This document shows, piece by piece, positions 36,010 through 45,219 of a stretch of 64,000 bases of DNA. Within the stretch, counting starts at the first letter, position 1. Each line of letters begins with the position of its first letter. The notes below the pieces were generated by a model. That model had not been told where the DNA came from, did no database searches, and saw only the letters and a program-made list of their open reading frames with translations. The position numbers and the translations under genes are program-made. Origin of the DNA: an uncultured Flavobacteriales bacterium (lineage in GTDB: Bacteria > Bacteroidota > Bacteroidia > Flavobacteriales > Flavobacteriaceae); contig CAJWBA010000002.1 of NCBI GenBank assembly GCA_913020155.1, positions 1 to 64,000 of the forward strand. Reading direction: 5' to 3'.

Positions 36010-38460
36010 TTAGTGAAATACTGCGTTTACTATCCAGAGTTTACCGTTTTCCCAAAATCCTCGGTACAAAGGGTTGTCTACGATGTAAACAACACTTCCA
36101 ATGCCTAAGTACTCGATGCCCAAAATTAACGATTCACTTTGGCGTTTAATGGCTTTATTCCCACTAAAACCAGCCAAGGGTTTAGCTCCCTTCGGAAGTT
36201 TTCCTACCGTACCATCATTCAAAAGTTGGTAGGAGGTAGCACTGTTTTTTAGACTATAATAGTTTTTATCATAACCAAAAGCCAAGGGGTGGGTGGTATC
36301 AATATCTACGGAATAAATACTTCCATAAATTGCTGAACTAATATCTTTTCTTTCCAGTTCTGCAAAAGGAACAAACTCATCTGTTTGATCATTTGTACTT
36401 TTGATTTTTAAATCAAAAGATTTTTGATCAGAAAATGTTCTAACTGCTGATCCCAAAGCGATAAGACGCCCACCTTTTTTTATCCATTTCAAAATCTCAG
36501 AATCATCATTAGAAAATAAGTTGTAATATCCTGGTGGAAGAATTAAAACATCAAATTTATCTAGATTGCGATCGTTCAATCGATTTACATCAATTTGTGT
36601 CATGGGATATTTTAGTTGTTGTTCGAAAAAATGCCAAATTTCTCCATACCCTTGGGGGTTTGAATTATTACTCTTTATGAGTCCTACTCTTTTTTGTGTA
36701 ATAAACTCCATCAGGTTTGATCCTAAATCTATGCCGCTATCAGAAAACCCAGAAGCTAGAGCGGTTATATTTTGGTTGTTTTCTAAAGCAATTTTCCGGA
36801 TTGTTTCATCAAATTCATCAATGTTTTTATTTTCTCCTTTTAATATGAAAAGACTTCCCTCAGCCCAACGTTTTCCTCCATTAACAAGAGGCTTAAGGTT
36901 GTAGCGAACTCTAATTTTCTCTTTTAGTAATGCGGCTAAGAATTTACCGTCTTTATGACTTCTCCAGCCTGTTGCATATGCGTAGGCATTAGTTTCTGGA
37001 AAAGAAACAACAGCTTCTTCTTTAAATGGATCTGTATTTGATATTTTTTGTTGACTTGCTAAAGCTTTTAGCCCGTATGCATATGGTAAAGACCAAGATG
37101 TGATGTCATAGGTAACGGAGTCTGAAAGTTGAGTTTTGGGTTCAAACAAGGCTTGAATCAGTTTACCTTTTTTACCTTCACCATTCAATATTAATGCATT
37201 GGTTCCGAAGGAAATTGTATTGTTTTTTTGATTCTCATAATCCCATCCTTTGATACTTATTTTGGCTTTTGGATGCTCATAGGGGATATGATGTGTATCC
37301 AGTAATTTTTTGAGTCTAGCTATTTTATCGAATTCCCCTTTTAAGGCGTATGTTACATATTTTACGTTATCATTTTGGAAATATTTTTTGAACTCATCAT
37401 TGAGTAGTTTAGAGTTTTTTCCAGCAGTTTCGACTGTTGAAAGCCCAGTGGTGTAGTGGTGGGCAATACGGTCTTTTAAGGTTAAATTGACTCCAATTTT
37501 ATTTTTTATGCTCAAGCCTGCTCTACCACTTCCCCCTTGTTCGTAGGTCATCCCAATTGCTCCATGAAACATTGGGTAAGTATCTCCATACCCTGGGTAA
37601 AGAAGATCAAAAATTTCTTTAGTAAAGTAAGACCAACCTTCTTTATCAAAATAAAGTGCATGATTTTTTCCAATTGTATGTTGAAATTCTTTTTGAAAGT
37701 CTGTGATGATTTCGTGCAAAGGTTCTACTGCTGGTGCAAAATAATAGGGACTATCTACACCTTGTTCGTGAAAGTCAACATGAATATGTGGATACCATTT
37801 GTGGTATTCTTTTAGGCGTTGCCGAGTTTCTTTTTGAGTTGCCCATGCCCAATCTCTGTTGAGGTCAAAATAATAGTGGTTGGATCTACCACCGGGCCAA
37901 TCTTCATAATGCTCATTGGCAATGGGCGAGTTGTCGAAAGGAGTACTTTTCACTTGGTTGTACCAGTTCACATAGCGGTCACGTCCATCAGGATTAATAC
38001 AAGGATCCATAATAACTATCGTGTTTTGTAGCCAATCTGATTTTTGGGTTATCAGCGTGTAAATTGTTTTCATTGCAGCTTCCGCACCAACAGCCTCATT
38101 TCCGTGGACGTTGTAACTCAACCAAACAATACTTTTTGGATCCAAAGTTGATACATTTCCTTTTTTTAAACCCGATTCAACAAGGTGGTTTTCTTTAATC
38201 TCCTCGAGATTAGATAAGTTTTCTGAACTTGAAATTGTTGCTAATTGTAACTCCCTTCCTTCATATGTTGTGCCATAAAACGAAAGATTGACTTGCTCAG
38301 AAGCAGAAGCAACTGCTTTGAAGTACGAAACAACTTGGTGATGTCTAGTAAATTGTGTTCCCAAATCATATCCAAGAAACTCACTTGGGGAAGGGATATT
38401 TTGAGAAATCATAGGCAGAGATGATAGGGCAACGAGGTAGCTAAAAACTAAATTTTTCAT
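36010..38460 (-). CDS. M14 family zinc carboxypeptidase, secreted
   Basis: An 816-aa exported metallopeptidase with an N-terminal signal peptide (MKNLVFSYLVALSSLPMISQ). The M14 catalytic domain (about 25-380) shows zinc ligands in NVHGNEAVGAE (His, Glu) and HVDFHEQG (His), the substrate arginine in NPDGRDR, and the catalytic glutamate in MTYEQGGSG. The long C-terminal part (about 480-816) includes a glutamine-amidotransferase-like fold (FDVLILPPGYY, then KKGGRLIALG) as in other large Bacteroidota M14 peptidases. Likely periplasmic or surface peptide digestion. It diverges from bshC. Confidence 0.92.
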   Translation of the reverse strand: MKNLVFSYLVALSSLPMISQNIPSPSEFLGYDLGTQFTRHHQVVSYFKAVASASEQVNLSFYGTTYEGRELQLATISSSENLSNLEEIKENHLVESGLKKGNVSTLDPKSIVWLSYNVHGNEAVGAEAAMKTIYTLITQKSDWLQNTIVIMDPCINPDGRDRYVNWYNQVKSTPFDNSPIANEHYEDWPGGRSNHYYFDLNRDWAWATQKETRQRLKEYHKWYPHIHVDFHEQGVDSPYYFAPAVEPLHEIITDFQKEFQHTIGKNHALYFDKEGWSYFTKEIFDLLYPGYGDTYPMFHGAIGMTYEQGGSGRAGLSIKNKIGVNLTLKDRIAHHYTTGLSTVETAGKNSKLLNDEFKKYFQNDNVKYVTYALKGEFDKIARLKKLLDTHHIPYEHPKAKISIKGWDYENQKNNTISFGTNALILNGEGKKGKLIQALFEPKTQLSDSVTYDITSWSLPYAYGLKALASQQKISNTDPFKEEAVVSFPETNAYAYATGWRSHKDGKFLAALLKEKIRVRYNLKPLVNGGKRWAEGSLFILKGENKNIDEFDETIRKIALENNQNITALASGFSDSGIDLGSNLMEFITQKRVGLIKSNNSNPQGYGEIWHFFEQQLKYPMTQIDVNRLNDRNLDKFDVLILPPGYYNLFSNDDSEILKWIKKGGRLIALGSAVRTFSDQKSFDLKIKSTNDQTDEFVPFAELERKDISSAIYGSIYSVDIDTTHPLAFGYDKNYYSLKNSATSYQLLNDGTVGKLPKGAKPLAGFSGNKAIKRQSESLILGIEYLGIGSVVYIVDNPLYRGFWENGKLWIVNAVFH

Positions 38461-38553
38461 ATGTTTAATATTTCGGAAACGTAAAGATAAAATTTATCCG
38501 ATATTTTTATATTTACTTTATAAGGAATATCTTTACAAATATGAAAATGCTTT

Positions 38554-40164
38554 ATGCGGTCTCAACAAATTTCTTATCGAAATTCAGGTTATGTTTCCAA
38601 AATCATTTGTGATCTATTTGAGGGAAATAAACAGTTAAGTCAATTTTATGGAGAGAATCCTGAGATTGATAATTTTAAAAATCAATTTTCAGAAAAAGAG
38701 AAAACTTTCACAAAAAAGAAGAGAAAAGTTTTGGTTGATTCACTTATAAGCCAATACGACACTCTTTTGTTGAAGGATAGTTTAGTTTATCAAAACATCA
38801 AGAGTATTTCACTGAATAATACTTTCACAGTCACAACAGGGCATCAACTCAATCTGATGACAGGGCCTTTGTATTTTTTATTTAAAATAATAAGCACCAT
38901 TAACTTGTGTAAAAAGTTAAAAATAGCGTATCCAGAATCTAATTTTGTTCCTGTTTATTGGATGGCTACTGAAGACCATGACTTTGACGAAATTTCTTTT
39001 TTTAATTTTAACAGAATGAATTTTAAATGGAATCGAAATAAAGCAGGAGCGGTAGGTAAATTTTCTCTTGAAGGTATCGAGTATTTATTTTCTGTGTTTG
39101 AAAAAAACCTCGGCTCCTCTTCAACTGCAGAGGAGATTAAAGAGTTGATTCGAGTAAGTTATTTATCCTCAAAAACTCTGGCAGAGGCGACCAGAAAACT
39201 TGTTCATAAGTTATTTGGATCAGAGGGTTTGGTTATTCTAGATGGTGACAATCGTAACTTAAAAACGGAATTTTCCCCCAAAATAAAAGAAGAATTACAG
39301 TCCAGTAGCTGTGAGATTCATGTCAACAAAACCATAAGTAAAATACAAACAGACTACGATTCTTCTTATTTACCACAGGTAAATCCCAGACAAATCAACT
39401 TGTTTTATTTAACAGCAAAGGATCGATTACGACTTATTCGAACAGCAACAGGCTTTACCGATGCAGATAAAACCATGTCATGGACTGCTGAAGAATTACT
39501 GCATGAGGTTGAGAAAACTCCAGAACGCTTTTCACCCAATGTATTGATGCGTCCATTGTATCAAGAAACCATTTTACCCAACCTGTGTTATGTTGGAGGA
39601 GGTGGGGAGCTGGCTTATTGGTTAGAACTCAAGTCATATTTTGAATCTCAAAAAGTTTTATTTCCAATTTTGTTGCATAGAAATACAGCAGTTTTAGTCC
39701 CCAAAAAAATTGCCAAAAAAATCGATAATATGCAGTTATCACCGTTGGATTTTTTTTTAAAGCGTCCTTCATTAATCAATAAAAAAGTCCGTCAAATCAG
39801 TAACATCGATTTGGATCTTCAATCTTTAAAGAAAACTTTAGAAGCTCAATTTAATTCACTAGAAAAGTTAGTAACTGAGGTCGATGCTTCTTTTGAAGGA
39901 GCCGTAAAAGCACAGAAAGCGAGACAGTTCAAGGGTATTGATCATTTAGAAAAACGCTTGTTAAAAGCTCAGAAGCAAAAGCTAACAGGTCAAGTACAAA
40001 GGCTGATATTACTTCATGACTTCCTTTTTCCAAATGAAACATTGCAAGAACGAACCGTTAATTTTTCAGAGTTTTATCTTCAATACGGAAACGAATTATT
40101 ATCGATTCTATCCAAAAAGATTGATCCTTTATCTTTAAAATTTGATTGGATTATTTTAGACTAA
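38554..40164 (+). CDS. bshC: bacillithiol biosynthesis cysteine-adding enzyme BshC
   Basis: BshC (536 aa) adds cysteine to glucosaminyl-malate in the last step of bacillithiol synthesis. The family's TVTTGHQLNLMTGPLYFLFKI, PVYWMATEDHDFDE and GGGGELAYWLELK motifs are present, and the C-terminal coiled coil (about 395-500; charged EKLV-EVDASFEGAVKAQKARQFKGIDHLEKRL) is typical. The presence of BshC implies that this bacterium uses bacillithiol; bshA and bshB are not in the window. It starts 93 bp from the divergent peptidase and stands apart from guaA by 61 bp. Confidence 0.95.
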   Translation: MRSQQISYRNSGYVSKIICDLFEGNKQLSQFYGENPEIDNFKNQFSEKEKTFTKKKRKVLVDSLISQYDTLLLKDSLVYQNIKSISLNNTFTVTTGHQLNLMTGPLYFLFKIISTINLCKKLKIAYPESNFVPVYWMATEDHDFDEISFFNFNRMNFKWNRNKAGAVGKFSLEGIEYLFSVFEKNLGSSSTAEEIKELIRVSYLSSKTLAEATRKLVHKLFGSEGLVILDGDNRNLKTEFSPKIKEELQSSSCEIHVNKTISKIQTDYDSSYLPQVNPRQINLFYLTAKDRLRLIRTATGFTDADKTMSWTAEELLHEVEKTPERFSPNVLMRPLYQETILPNLCYVGGGGELAYWLELKSYFESQKVLFPILLHRNTAVLVPKKIAKKIDNMQLSPLDFFLKRPSLINKKVRQISNIDLDLQSLKKTLEAQFNSLEKLVTEVDASFEGAVKAQKARQFKGIDHLEKRLLKAQKQKLTGQVQRLILLHDFLFPNETLQERTVNFSEFYLQYGNELLSILSKKIDPLSLKFDWIILD

Positions 40165-40195
40165 TTCTTTTGCTAAAAAATCATTAGAGCTTTTA

Positions 40196-40222
40196 TTGAA
40201 CGAAGATTAAATTGTATTTTTG
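40196..40222 (+). promoter_or_regulatory. candidate guaA promoter
   Basis: TTG (40196-40198), 16 nt, then TATTTTTG (40215-40222). The -7 box is perfect but the spacer is short. It ends 3 nt before the guaA ATG, so the mRNA would be leaderless or nearly so. Confidence 0.45.
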
Positions 40223-40225
40223 TAT

Positions 40226-41755
40226 ATGGAAGAAAAAGTGCTCATACTAGACTTCGGTTCGCAATACACACAATTAATCGCAAGGCGTGTCCGAGAGTTA
40301 TTTATTTACTGTGAAATATATCCTTATAATAATCCTCCTGAAGATCTAAAACCGTTCAAAGCAGTAATCTTATCGGGATCTCCTTATTCTGTTCGTTCGG
40401 AAGATGCTCCTCATCCTGATTTATCAGAAATTAGAGGGAATACTCCTTTGTTGGCCGTGTGCTATGGAGCACAGTATTTGGCCCATTTTTCTGGTGGAAA
40501 AGTCAGTCCATCCAACATTAGGGAGTACGGACGTGCAAATTTATCTTACGTTGCTCCTTATGAAACTTTTTTTAAGTCTATTGAAGTAGGAAGCCAAGTT
40601 TGGATGAGTCACAGCGATACAATCAAAGAACTCCCCAAAGAAGGAATGCGTTTAGCAAGTACTGCAGATATTGAAAACGCCGCTTACCGAATAGAAGGAG
40701 AAGAAACTTATGCAATACAGTTTCATCCAGAAGTTTATCATACCACCGATGGAAAACAATTGCTTTCTAATTTTTTGGTAGATGTTGCTCAAGTAAAGCA
40801 AGACTGGACACCAGATTCTTTTGTTTCAATGACTCTAGAGTCGCTCAGAAAACAAGTTGGAGAAGAAAAAGTAATACTCGGTTTGTCTGGAGGTGTTGAT
40901 TCTACTGTTGCAGCTGTTTTGTTACACCAAGCGATTGGAAATCAATTGACCTGTATTTTTGTAAATAACGGTCTTCTTAGAAAAGATGAATTTTCTAGTG
41001 TTTTGGAGCAATACAAAGGAATGGGTCTCAATGTTAAAGGGGTAGACGCATCGAAACGTTTTCTTAATAAACTCGAGGGGATTTCTGATCCCGAAGCAAA
41101 ACGCAAGGCTATTGGAAATACGTTTATTGATGTTTTTGATGATGAATCTAAATTAATAGATGGAGCAACCTGGCTTTCTCAAGGAACAATTTACCCCGAT
41201 GTAATAGAGTCCATTTCAGTAAATGGACCCTCTGCTACAATTAAATCACACCATAATGTAGGAGGTTTACCGGATTACATGAAATTGAAAATTGTTGAAC
41301 CTTTACGTATGCTATTCAAAGATGAGGTAAGACGTGTAGGTACAAGTTTGGGTATTGACTCGGAATTGATTGGGAGGCATCCTTTCCCTGGACCTGGGCT
41401 AGCAATCCGTATCTTGGGCGAGATTACTCAAGAAAAGGTTAGTATGTTACAAGAAGTTGATGCGATTTTTATTGATGGACTCAAAAGCAATGGCCTGTAC
41501 GATCAAGTTTGGCAAGCGGGTGCTATTTTGCTTCCCGTAAATAGTGTAGGGGTAATGGGAGATGAACGCACTTATGAAAAATGTGTAGCGCTTCGTGCAG
41601 TAACTTCAACAGATGGAATGACTGCTGATTGGGTAAATTTACCTTATGAGTTTTTACAAAAAACATCAAATGAAATAATTAATCGAGTTAAGGGAGTGAA
41701 TCGAGTTGTTTATGACATTAGTTCAAAACCTCCAGCAACCATTGAATGGGAATAA
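40226..41755 (+). CDS. guaA: GMP synthase (glutamine-hydrolysing)
   Basis: Converts XMP to GMP. The 509-aa protein has the N-terminal class I amidotransferase (catalytic Cys in [11 protein letters not shown], His/Glu in FHPEVYHT), the ATP-pyrophosphatase domain ([16 protein letters not shown]-loop) and the C-terminal dimerisation domain ending IEWE. The ATG at 40226 ([16 protein letters not shown]) is preferred over a TTG two codons upstream that lies on the -7 box. The downstream LysM gene's chosen ATG follows 14 bp after the stop. Confidence 0.98.
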   Translation: MEEKVLILDFGSQYTQLIARRVRELFIYCEIYPYNNPPEDLKPFKAVILSGSPYSVRSEDAPHPDLSEIRGNTPLLAVCYGAQYLAHFSGGKVSPSNIREYGRANLSYVAPYETFFKSIEVGSQVWMSHSDTIKELPKEGMRLASTADIENAAYRIEGEETYAIQFHPEVYHTTDGKQLLSNFLVDVAQVKQDWTPDSFVSMTLESLRKQVGEEKVILGLSGGVDSTVAAVLLHQAIGNQLTCIFVNNGLLRKDEFSSVLEQYKGMGLNVKGVDASKRFLNKLEGISDPEAKRKAIGNTFIDVFDDESKLIDGATWLSQGTIYPDVIESISVNGPSATIKSHHNVGGLPDYMKLKIVEPLRMLFKDEVRRVGTSLGIDSELIGRHPFPGPGLAIRILGEITQEKVSMLQEVDAIFIDGLKSNGLYDQVWQAGAILLPVNSVGVMGDERTYEKCVALRAVTSTDGMTADWVNLPYEFLQKTSNEIINRVKGVNRVVYDISSKPPATIEWE

Positions 41756-41769
41756 CAAACACCGTCTTT

Positions 41770-43500
41770 ATGAGTATCAAACAATTTTTATTTTCTTTAC
41801 TTTTTTTCTTCATTTCGAGTTTATCTGCTCAGGTTGAACCCAATTCTTTCACAAGCCATAGAGTAAAAAAGAAAGAAACGCTGTATGGATTAGCAAGAAA
41901 GTATGATATTCAAATTGAGGAAATTTATCAATACAACCCCCTCATAAAAAAAATCGGATTGAAGAAAAGAATGCTTCTTCAAATCCCTGTTTATATAAAG
42001 CTAAAATCTGTTACCAAGGCAAGTTTACCCGATACATTGTCGATGTACTTGGTTCAGCCTAAAGAGACAAAGTGGCGCTTAGCTTATCGTTATGGGATTA
42101 CAGTTCAAGAGTTAGAACAATACAATCCTGAAATTGTATCTGGTCTCAAAATAGGACAACAAATTATTGTTCCCAAACAAAGCGAGGCCGAAACCTTAGC
42201 TTTAGAAAAAGAATTTAATTATTACAAGGTAAAACCTAAAGAAGGTTTTTATCGTTTAGAGGAAAAATTAGGAGTTGTTGCTTCCGATCTAATTGCATTA
42301 AACCCTCTTCTCAAAACAAATGGACTCCAGGTTGGAATGATTTTGAAAATTCCTTTGGAGCTAACAGGAGATTTTAAAATAGAGAACGATCTTTTGGTTG
42401 AAAAAAATAATTTACGTGACTCTATTCCTCTGGACTCCAAAGTCACCCTAGGCCTTTTGTTACCTTTTAAATTAAACCAAATTGAGTTTGATTCAATTCA
42501 GGATACCGAAACCAAACTAAAGACTCGTAACCTTCATACCATTGCATTAGATTTTTATTCTGGAGTAGTAATAGCGGTTGAAGAAGCTGCACGTTTGGGC
42601 GTGGAAGTTGTACTTAATGTTCTGGATACTCAAAACGATAAACAATATCTAAAATCAAAGTTAGATAGCCTGAATTGGTCAGATAATGATGTGGTAATCG
42701 GTCCATTGATTCCCTCCAACTTCGATTTTTTATCCCTTCAGGACAGTTTAAAACTGATTCCAATGATTGCTCCTCTTTCTTCTAACCCTGTCATCAGTCG
42801 TCCCAATGTGTATCAATCCATTACCGCTCCTATGTTGTTAAGAGAAAAAATGTTTGATTATTTAGACACTGCAATTGATTCCACACAAAATGTTTTGGTA
42901 ATTGCCGATTCATTGAACTATGAAATAGAAGAAAAGCTTTTGAACCGTTATCCTTTTGCTCAAATGTTACGTCCAGAGCCTGGAGGATATATTGTTCCTG
43001 ATCTCATAGATTCTTTACTAGTAGATTCCTTAACAAATAAAGTAGTTTTTGAATCGCAAAATTTAGGACTCATAGCGAGTGTGACCTCACTTCTCAATTC
43101 TCAGGTTTCAAAAGATCGAGTTGTCCAACTTTACACAACTTACAGATCCAATGCTTACGATGATTCTAATATTTCAAAAAAACAATTGGGTAATTTAAGA
43201 TTTACTTTCACAGCTGGAACTTTTTCTGATGAGAATAAGCGCACCAAAGCATTTGATTCTCTTTATCTAAGTTCTTTTGGAGACCTACCCAAACGAGAAG
43301 CTATACGAGGCTATGATTTAACCTTAGATGTGATTTTACGCTGGGCACATCAGAAGCAATTGAGTTCAGATACTTTAGGAGAAACCGACTACATTGAAAG
43401 CCGATTTGATTATGTTCCCCACAAGGGTCAAGGGTATCAAAATCGAGCATATTTTTTATTGGAACACCAAGGTTATGAACTTTTAGAAATCAAGAAATAA
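41770..43500 (+). CDS. LysM-repeat protein fused to a periplasmic binding (type 1) fold
   Basis: A 576-aa exported protein. A signal peptide (MSIKQFLFSLLFFFISSLSAQ) is followed by three LysM-like repeats (about 30-75, 88-132, 140-190), each with the KETLYGLARKY / KETKWRLAYRY / KEGFYRLEEKL start and an N-P-L or N-P-E turn. From about residue 215 (VTLGLLLPFKL, then DFYSGVVIAVEEA) the rest resembles the type 1 periplasmic-binding fold used by amino-acid receptors. LysM implies attachment to peptidoglycan. The start at 41770 rather than 41746 gives a proper signal peptide. Ligand unknown; possibly a wall-linked sensor or an LpoA-like factor. Confidence 0.85.
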   Translation: MSIKQFLFSLLFFFISSLSAQVEPNSFTSHRVKKKETLYGLARKYDIQIEEIYQYNPLIKKIGLKKRMLLQIPVYIKLKSVTKASLPDTLSMYLVQPKETKWRLAYRYGITVQELEQYNPEIVSGLKIGQQIIVPKQSEAETLALEKEFNYYKVKPKEGFYRLEEKLGVVASDLIALNPLLKTNGLQVGMILKIPLELTGDFKIENDLLVEKNNLRDSIPLDSKVTLGLLLPFKLNQIEFDSIQDTETKLKTRNLHTIALDFYSGVVIAVEEAARLGVEVVLNVLDTQNDKQYLKSKLDSLNWSDNDVVIGPLIPSNFDFLSLQDSLKLIPMIAPLSSNPVISRPNVYQSITAPMLLREKMFDYLDTAIDSTQNVLVIADSLNYEIEEKLLNRYPFAQMLRPEPGGYIVPDLIDSLLVDSLTNKVVFESQNLGLIASVTSLLNSQVSKDRVVQLYTTYRSNAYDDSNISKKQLGNLRFTFTAGTFSDENKRTKAFDSLYLSSFGDLPKREAIRGYDLTLDVILRWAHQKQLSSDTLGETDYIESRFDYVPHKGQGYQNRAYFLLEHQGYELLEIKK

Positions 43501-43580
43501 GGCTAAGAAATCTATTTATCTCAATAGTTTTTGTAATTTTAAGCCCGGTAAATAATTAAAACGTACTTTATAAAAACCGG

Positions 43581-45194
43581 ATGTCAAACACCAAATATAT
43601 TTTTGTTACTGGAGGAGTTACTTCTTCCCTTGGAAAAGGAATTATTGCAGCTTCTTTAGCCAAGCTTTTACAAGCTCAAACGTATCGCGTAACAATTCAA
43701 AAGTTTGACCCCTACATCAATGTTGATCCAGGTACTCTAAACCCTTATGAACACGGAGAATGTTTTGTGACTGATGATGGTGCCGAAACAGATTTAGATC
43801 TAGGACATTACGAGCGTTTTTTGAATGTTTCCACTTCTCAAGCCAATAATGTAACTACAGGTCGGGTTTATCAGAGTGTGATAGAGAAAGAACGAAAAGG
43901 TATTTTTCTAGGAAAAACCGTACAAGTTGTCCCCCACATAACCAACGAAATAAAGGAGCGAATGTGCCTACTTGGTGAATCGGGAGATTATGATATCATA
44001 ATTACTGAAATCGGTGGAACCGTAGGAGATATCGAGTCTTTACCTTATATTGAAGCAGTACGTCAATTGATTTGGGAGTTGGGTGATGAAAATGCCATGG
44101 TAATTCACTTGACCCTTGTGCCGTTCTTGTCGGCTGCTGGGGAGTTAAAAACCAAACCTACTCAACATTCTGTAAAAACCCTTATGGAAAGCGGGGTAAA
44201 AGCCAATGTTTTGGTCTGTAGAACAGAACATCAAATTTCAGATGATATCCGAAGAAAGCTCGCTTTGTTTTGTAACGTAAAGCAAGAAGCAGTTATTCAA
44301 TCAATAGATGCAGAAACAATCTATGATGTTCCTTTATTGATGCTGAACGAGGGATTGGATAAAGTTGTTTTAAATTCATTAAAACTAGAGAGTAGGTCCA
44401 TTGATCTAGTTCATTGGGAAGAATTTTTACAAAAATATAAAAATCCAAAGCAACAAATACGAATAGGATTGATTGGAAAATACGTTGAGTTACAAGACTC
44501 TTACAAATCAATTCTCGAATCTTTGATACATGCTGGTGCCTCTAATGAGGTAAAGATTATTGTTGAATCCATACATTCTGAATTTTTATCAGATTCGGAT
44601 GTTTCAGAAAAACTAAAAGACATTGATGGAGTAATTGTAGCTCCTGGTTTTGGAGGTCGTGGAACTGAAGGAAAAATTGATACTGTTCGATATGTGAGAG
44701 AAAATAAGATTCCGTTTTTTGGAATTTGTTTGGGAATGCAGATGGCAGTTATTGAGCATGCAAGAAATGTGATGGGGATAAAGGATGCAAATTCTACTGA
44801 AATAGATGAGCAATGTTCTGAGCCAGTCATTTCAATTATGGAAAACCAAAAAGCCATAACCGAAATGGGGGGTACAATGCGATTAGGCTCATGGGATTGT
44901 GATTTAGACACAGCCTATTTAGCATATAAAGCATATGGGAAAAATTCCATTTCTGAACGTCATCGTCACCGCTATGAATACAATGATCACTACAGAAAAG
45001 AAATTGAAGCTTCCGGATTAAAAGCAACGGGTATTAATCCCAAGACAGGATTAGTTGAAGTGGTTGAAAACCCTAGCCACCCATGGTTTATTGGTGTTCA
45101 ATATCATCCTGAGTACAAAAGCACGGTACTTAATCCACATCCTTTATTTGTTGATTTTGTTAAAGCAAGTTTGAAATACAATCACTCTAAATAA
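43581..45194 (+). CDS. pyrG: CTP synthase
   Basis: Aminates UTP to CTP using glutamine. The 537-aa enzyme has the N-terminal synthetase domain (YIFVTGGVTSSLGKGI, with GGVTSSLGKGI as the ATP loop; DPYINVDPGTLNPYEHGE) and the C-terminal glutaminase domain (catalytic Cys in GICLGMQ, oxyanion region in APGFGGRG, and QYHPEYKS with His/Glu). Length is normal. It is followed by yidC after 25 bp, a pairing common in Bacteroidota. A stretched TAGTTTTTG upstream is too irregular to call a promoter. Confidence 0.98.
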   Translation: MSNTKYIFVTGGVTSSLGKGIIAASLAKLLQAQTYRVTIQKFDPYINVDPGTLNPYEHGECFVTDDGAETDLDLGHYERFLNVSTSQANNVTTGRVYQSVIEKERKGIFLGKTVQVVPHITNEIKERMCLLGESGDYDIIITEIGGTVGDIESLPYIEAVRQLIWELGDENAMVIHLTLVPFLSAAGELKTKPTQHSVKTLMESGVKANVLVCRTEHQISDDIRRKLALFCNVKQEAVIQSIDAETIYDVPLLMLNEGLDKVVLNSLKLESRSIDLVHWEEFLQKYKNPKQQIRIGLIGKYVELQDSYKSILESLIHAGASNEVKIIVESIHSEFLSDSDVSEKLKDIDGVIVAPGFGGRGTEGKIDTVRYVRENKIPFFGICLGMQMAVIEHARNVMGIKDANSTEIDEQCSEPVISIMENQKAITEMGGTMRLGSWDCDLDTAYLAYKAYGKNSISERHRHRYEYNDHYRKEIEASGLKATGINPKTGLVEVVENPSHPWFIGVQYHPEYKSTVLNPHPLFVDFVKASLKYNHSK

Positions 45195-45219
45195 AATCAA
45201 TAGATTGAATTAATTAATT

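Noticed and set aside
36000-36032. CAGTAT/ATACTG inverted repeat at the rimO-peptidase junction
   Set aside because: Only 6 bp with a large loop and no T tract; not a convincing terminator.
44501-44911. 136-codon minus-strand ORF inside pyrG
   Set aside because: Antisense to the conserved glutaminase part of CTP synthase; no support as a gene.
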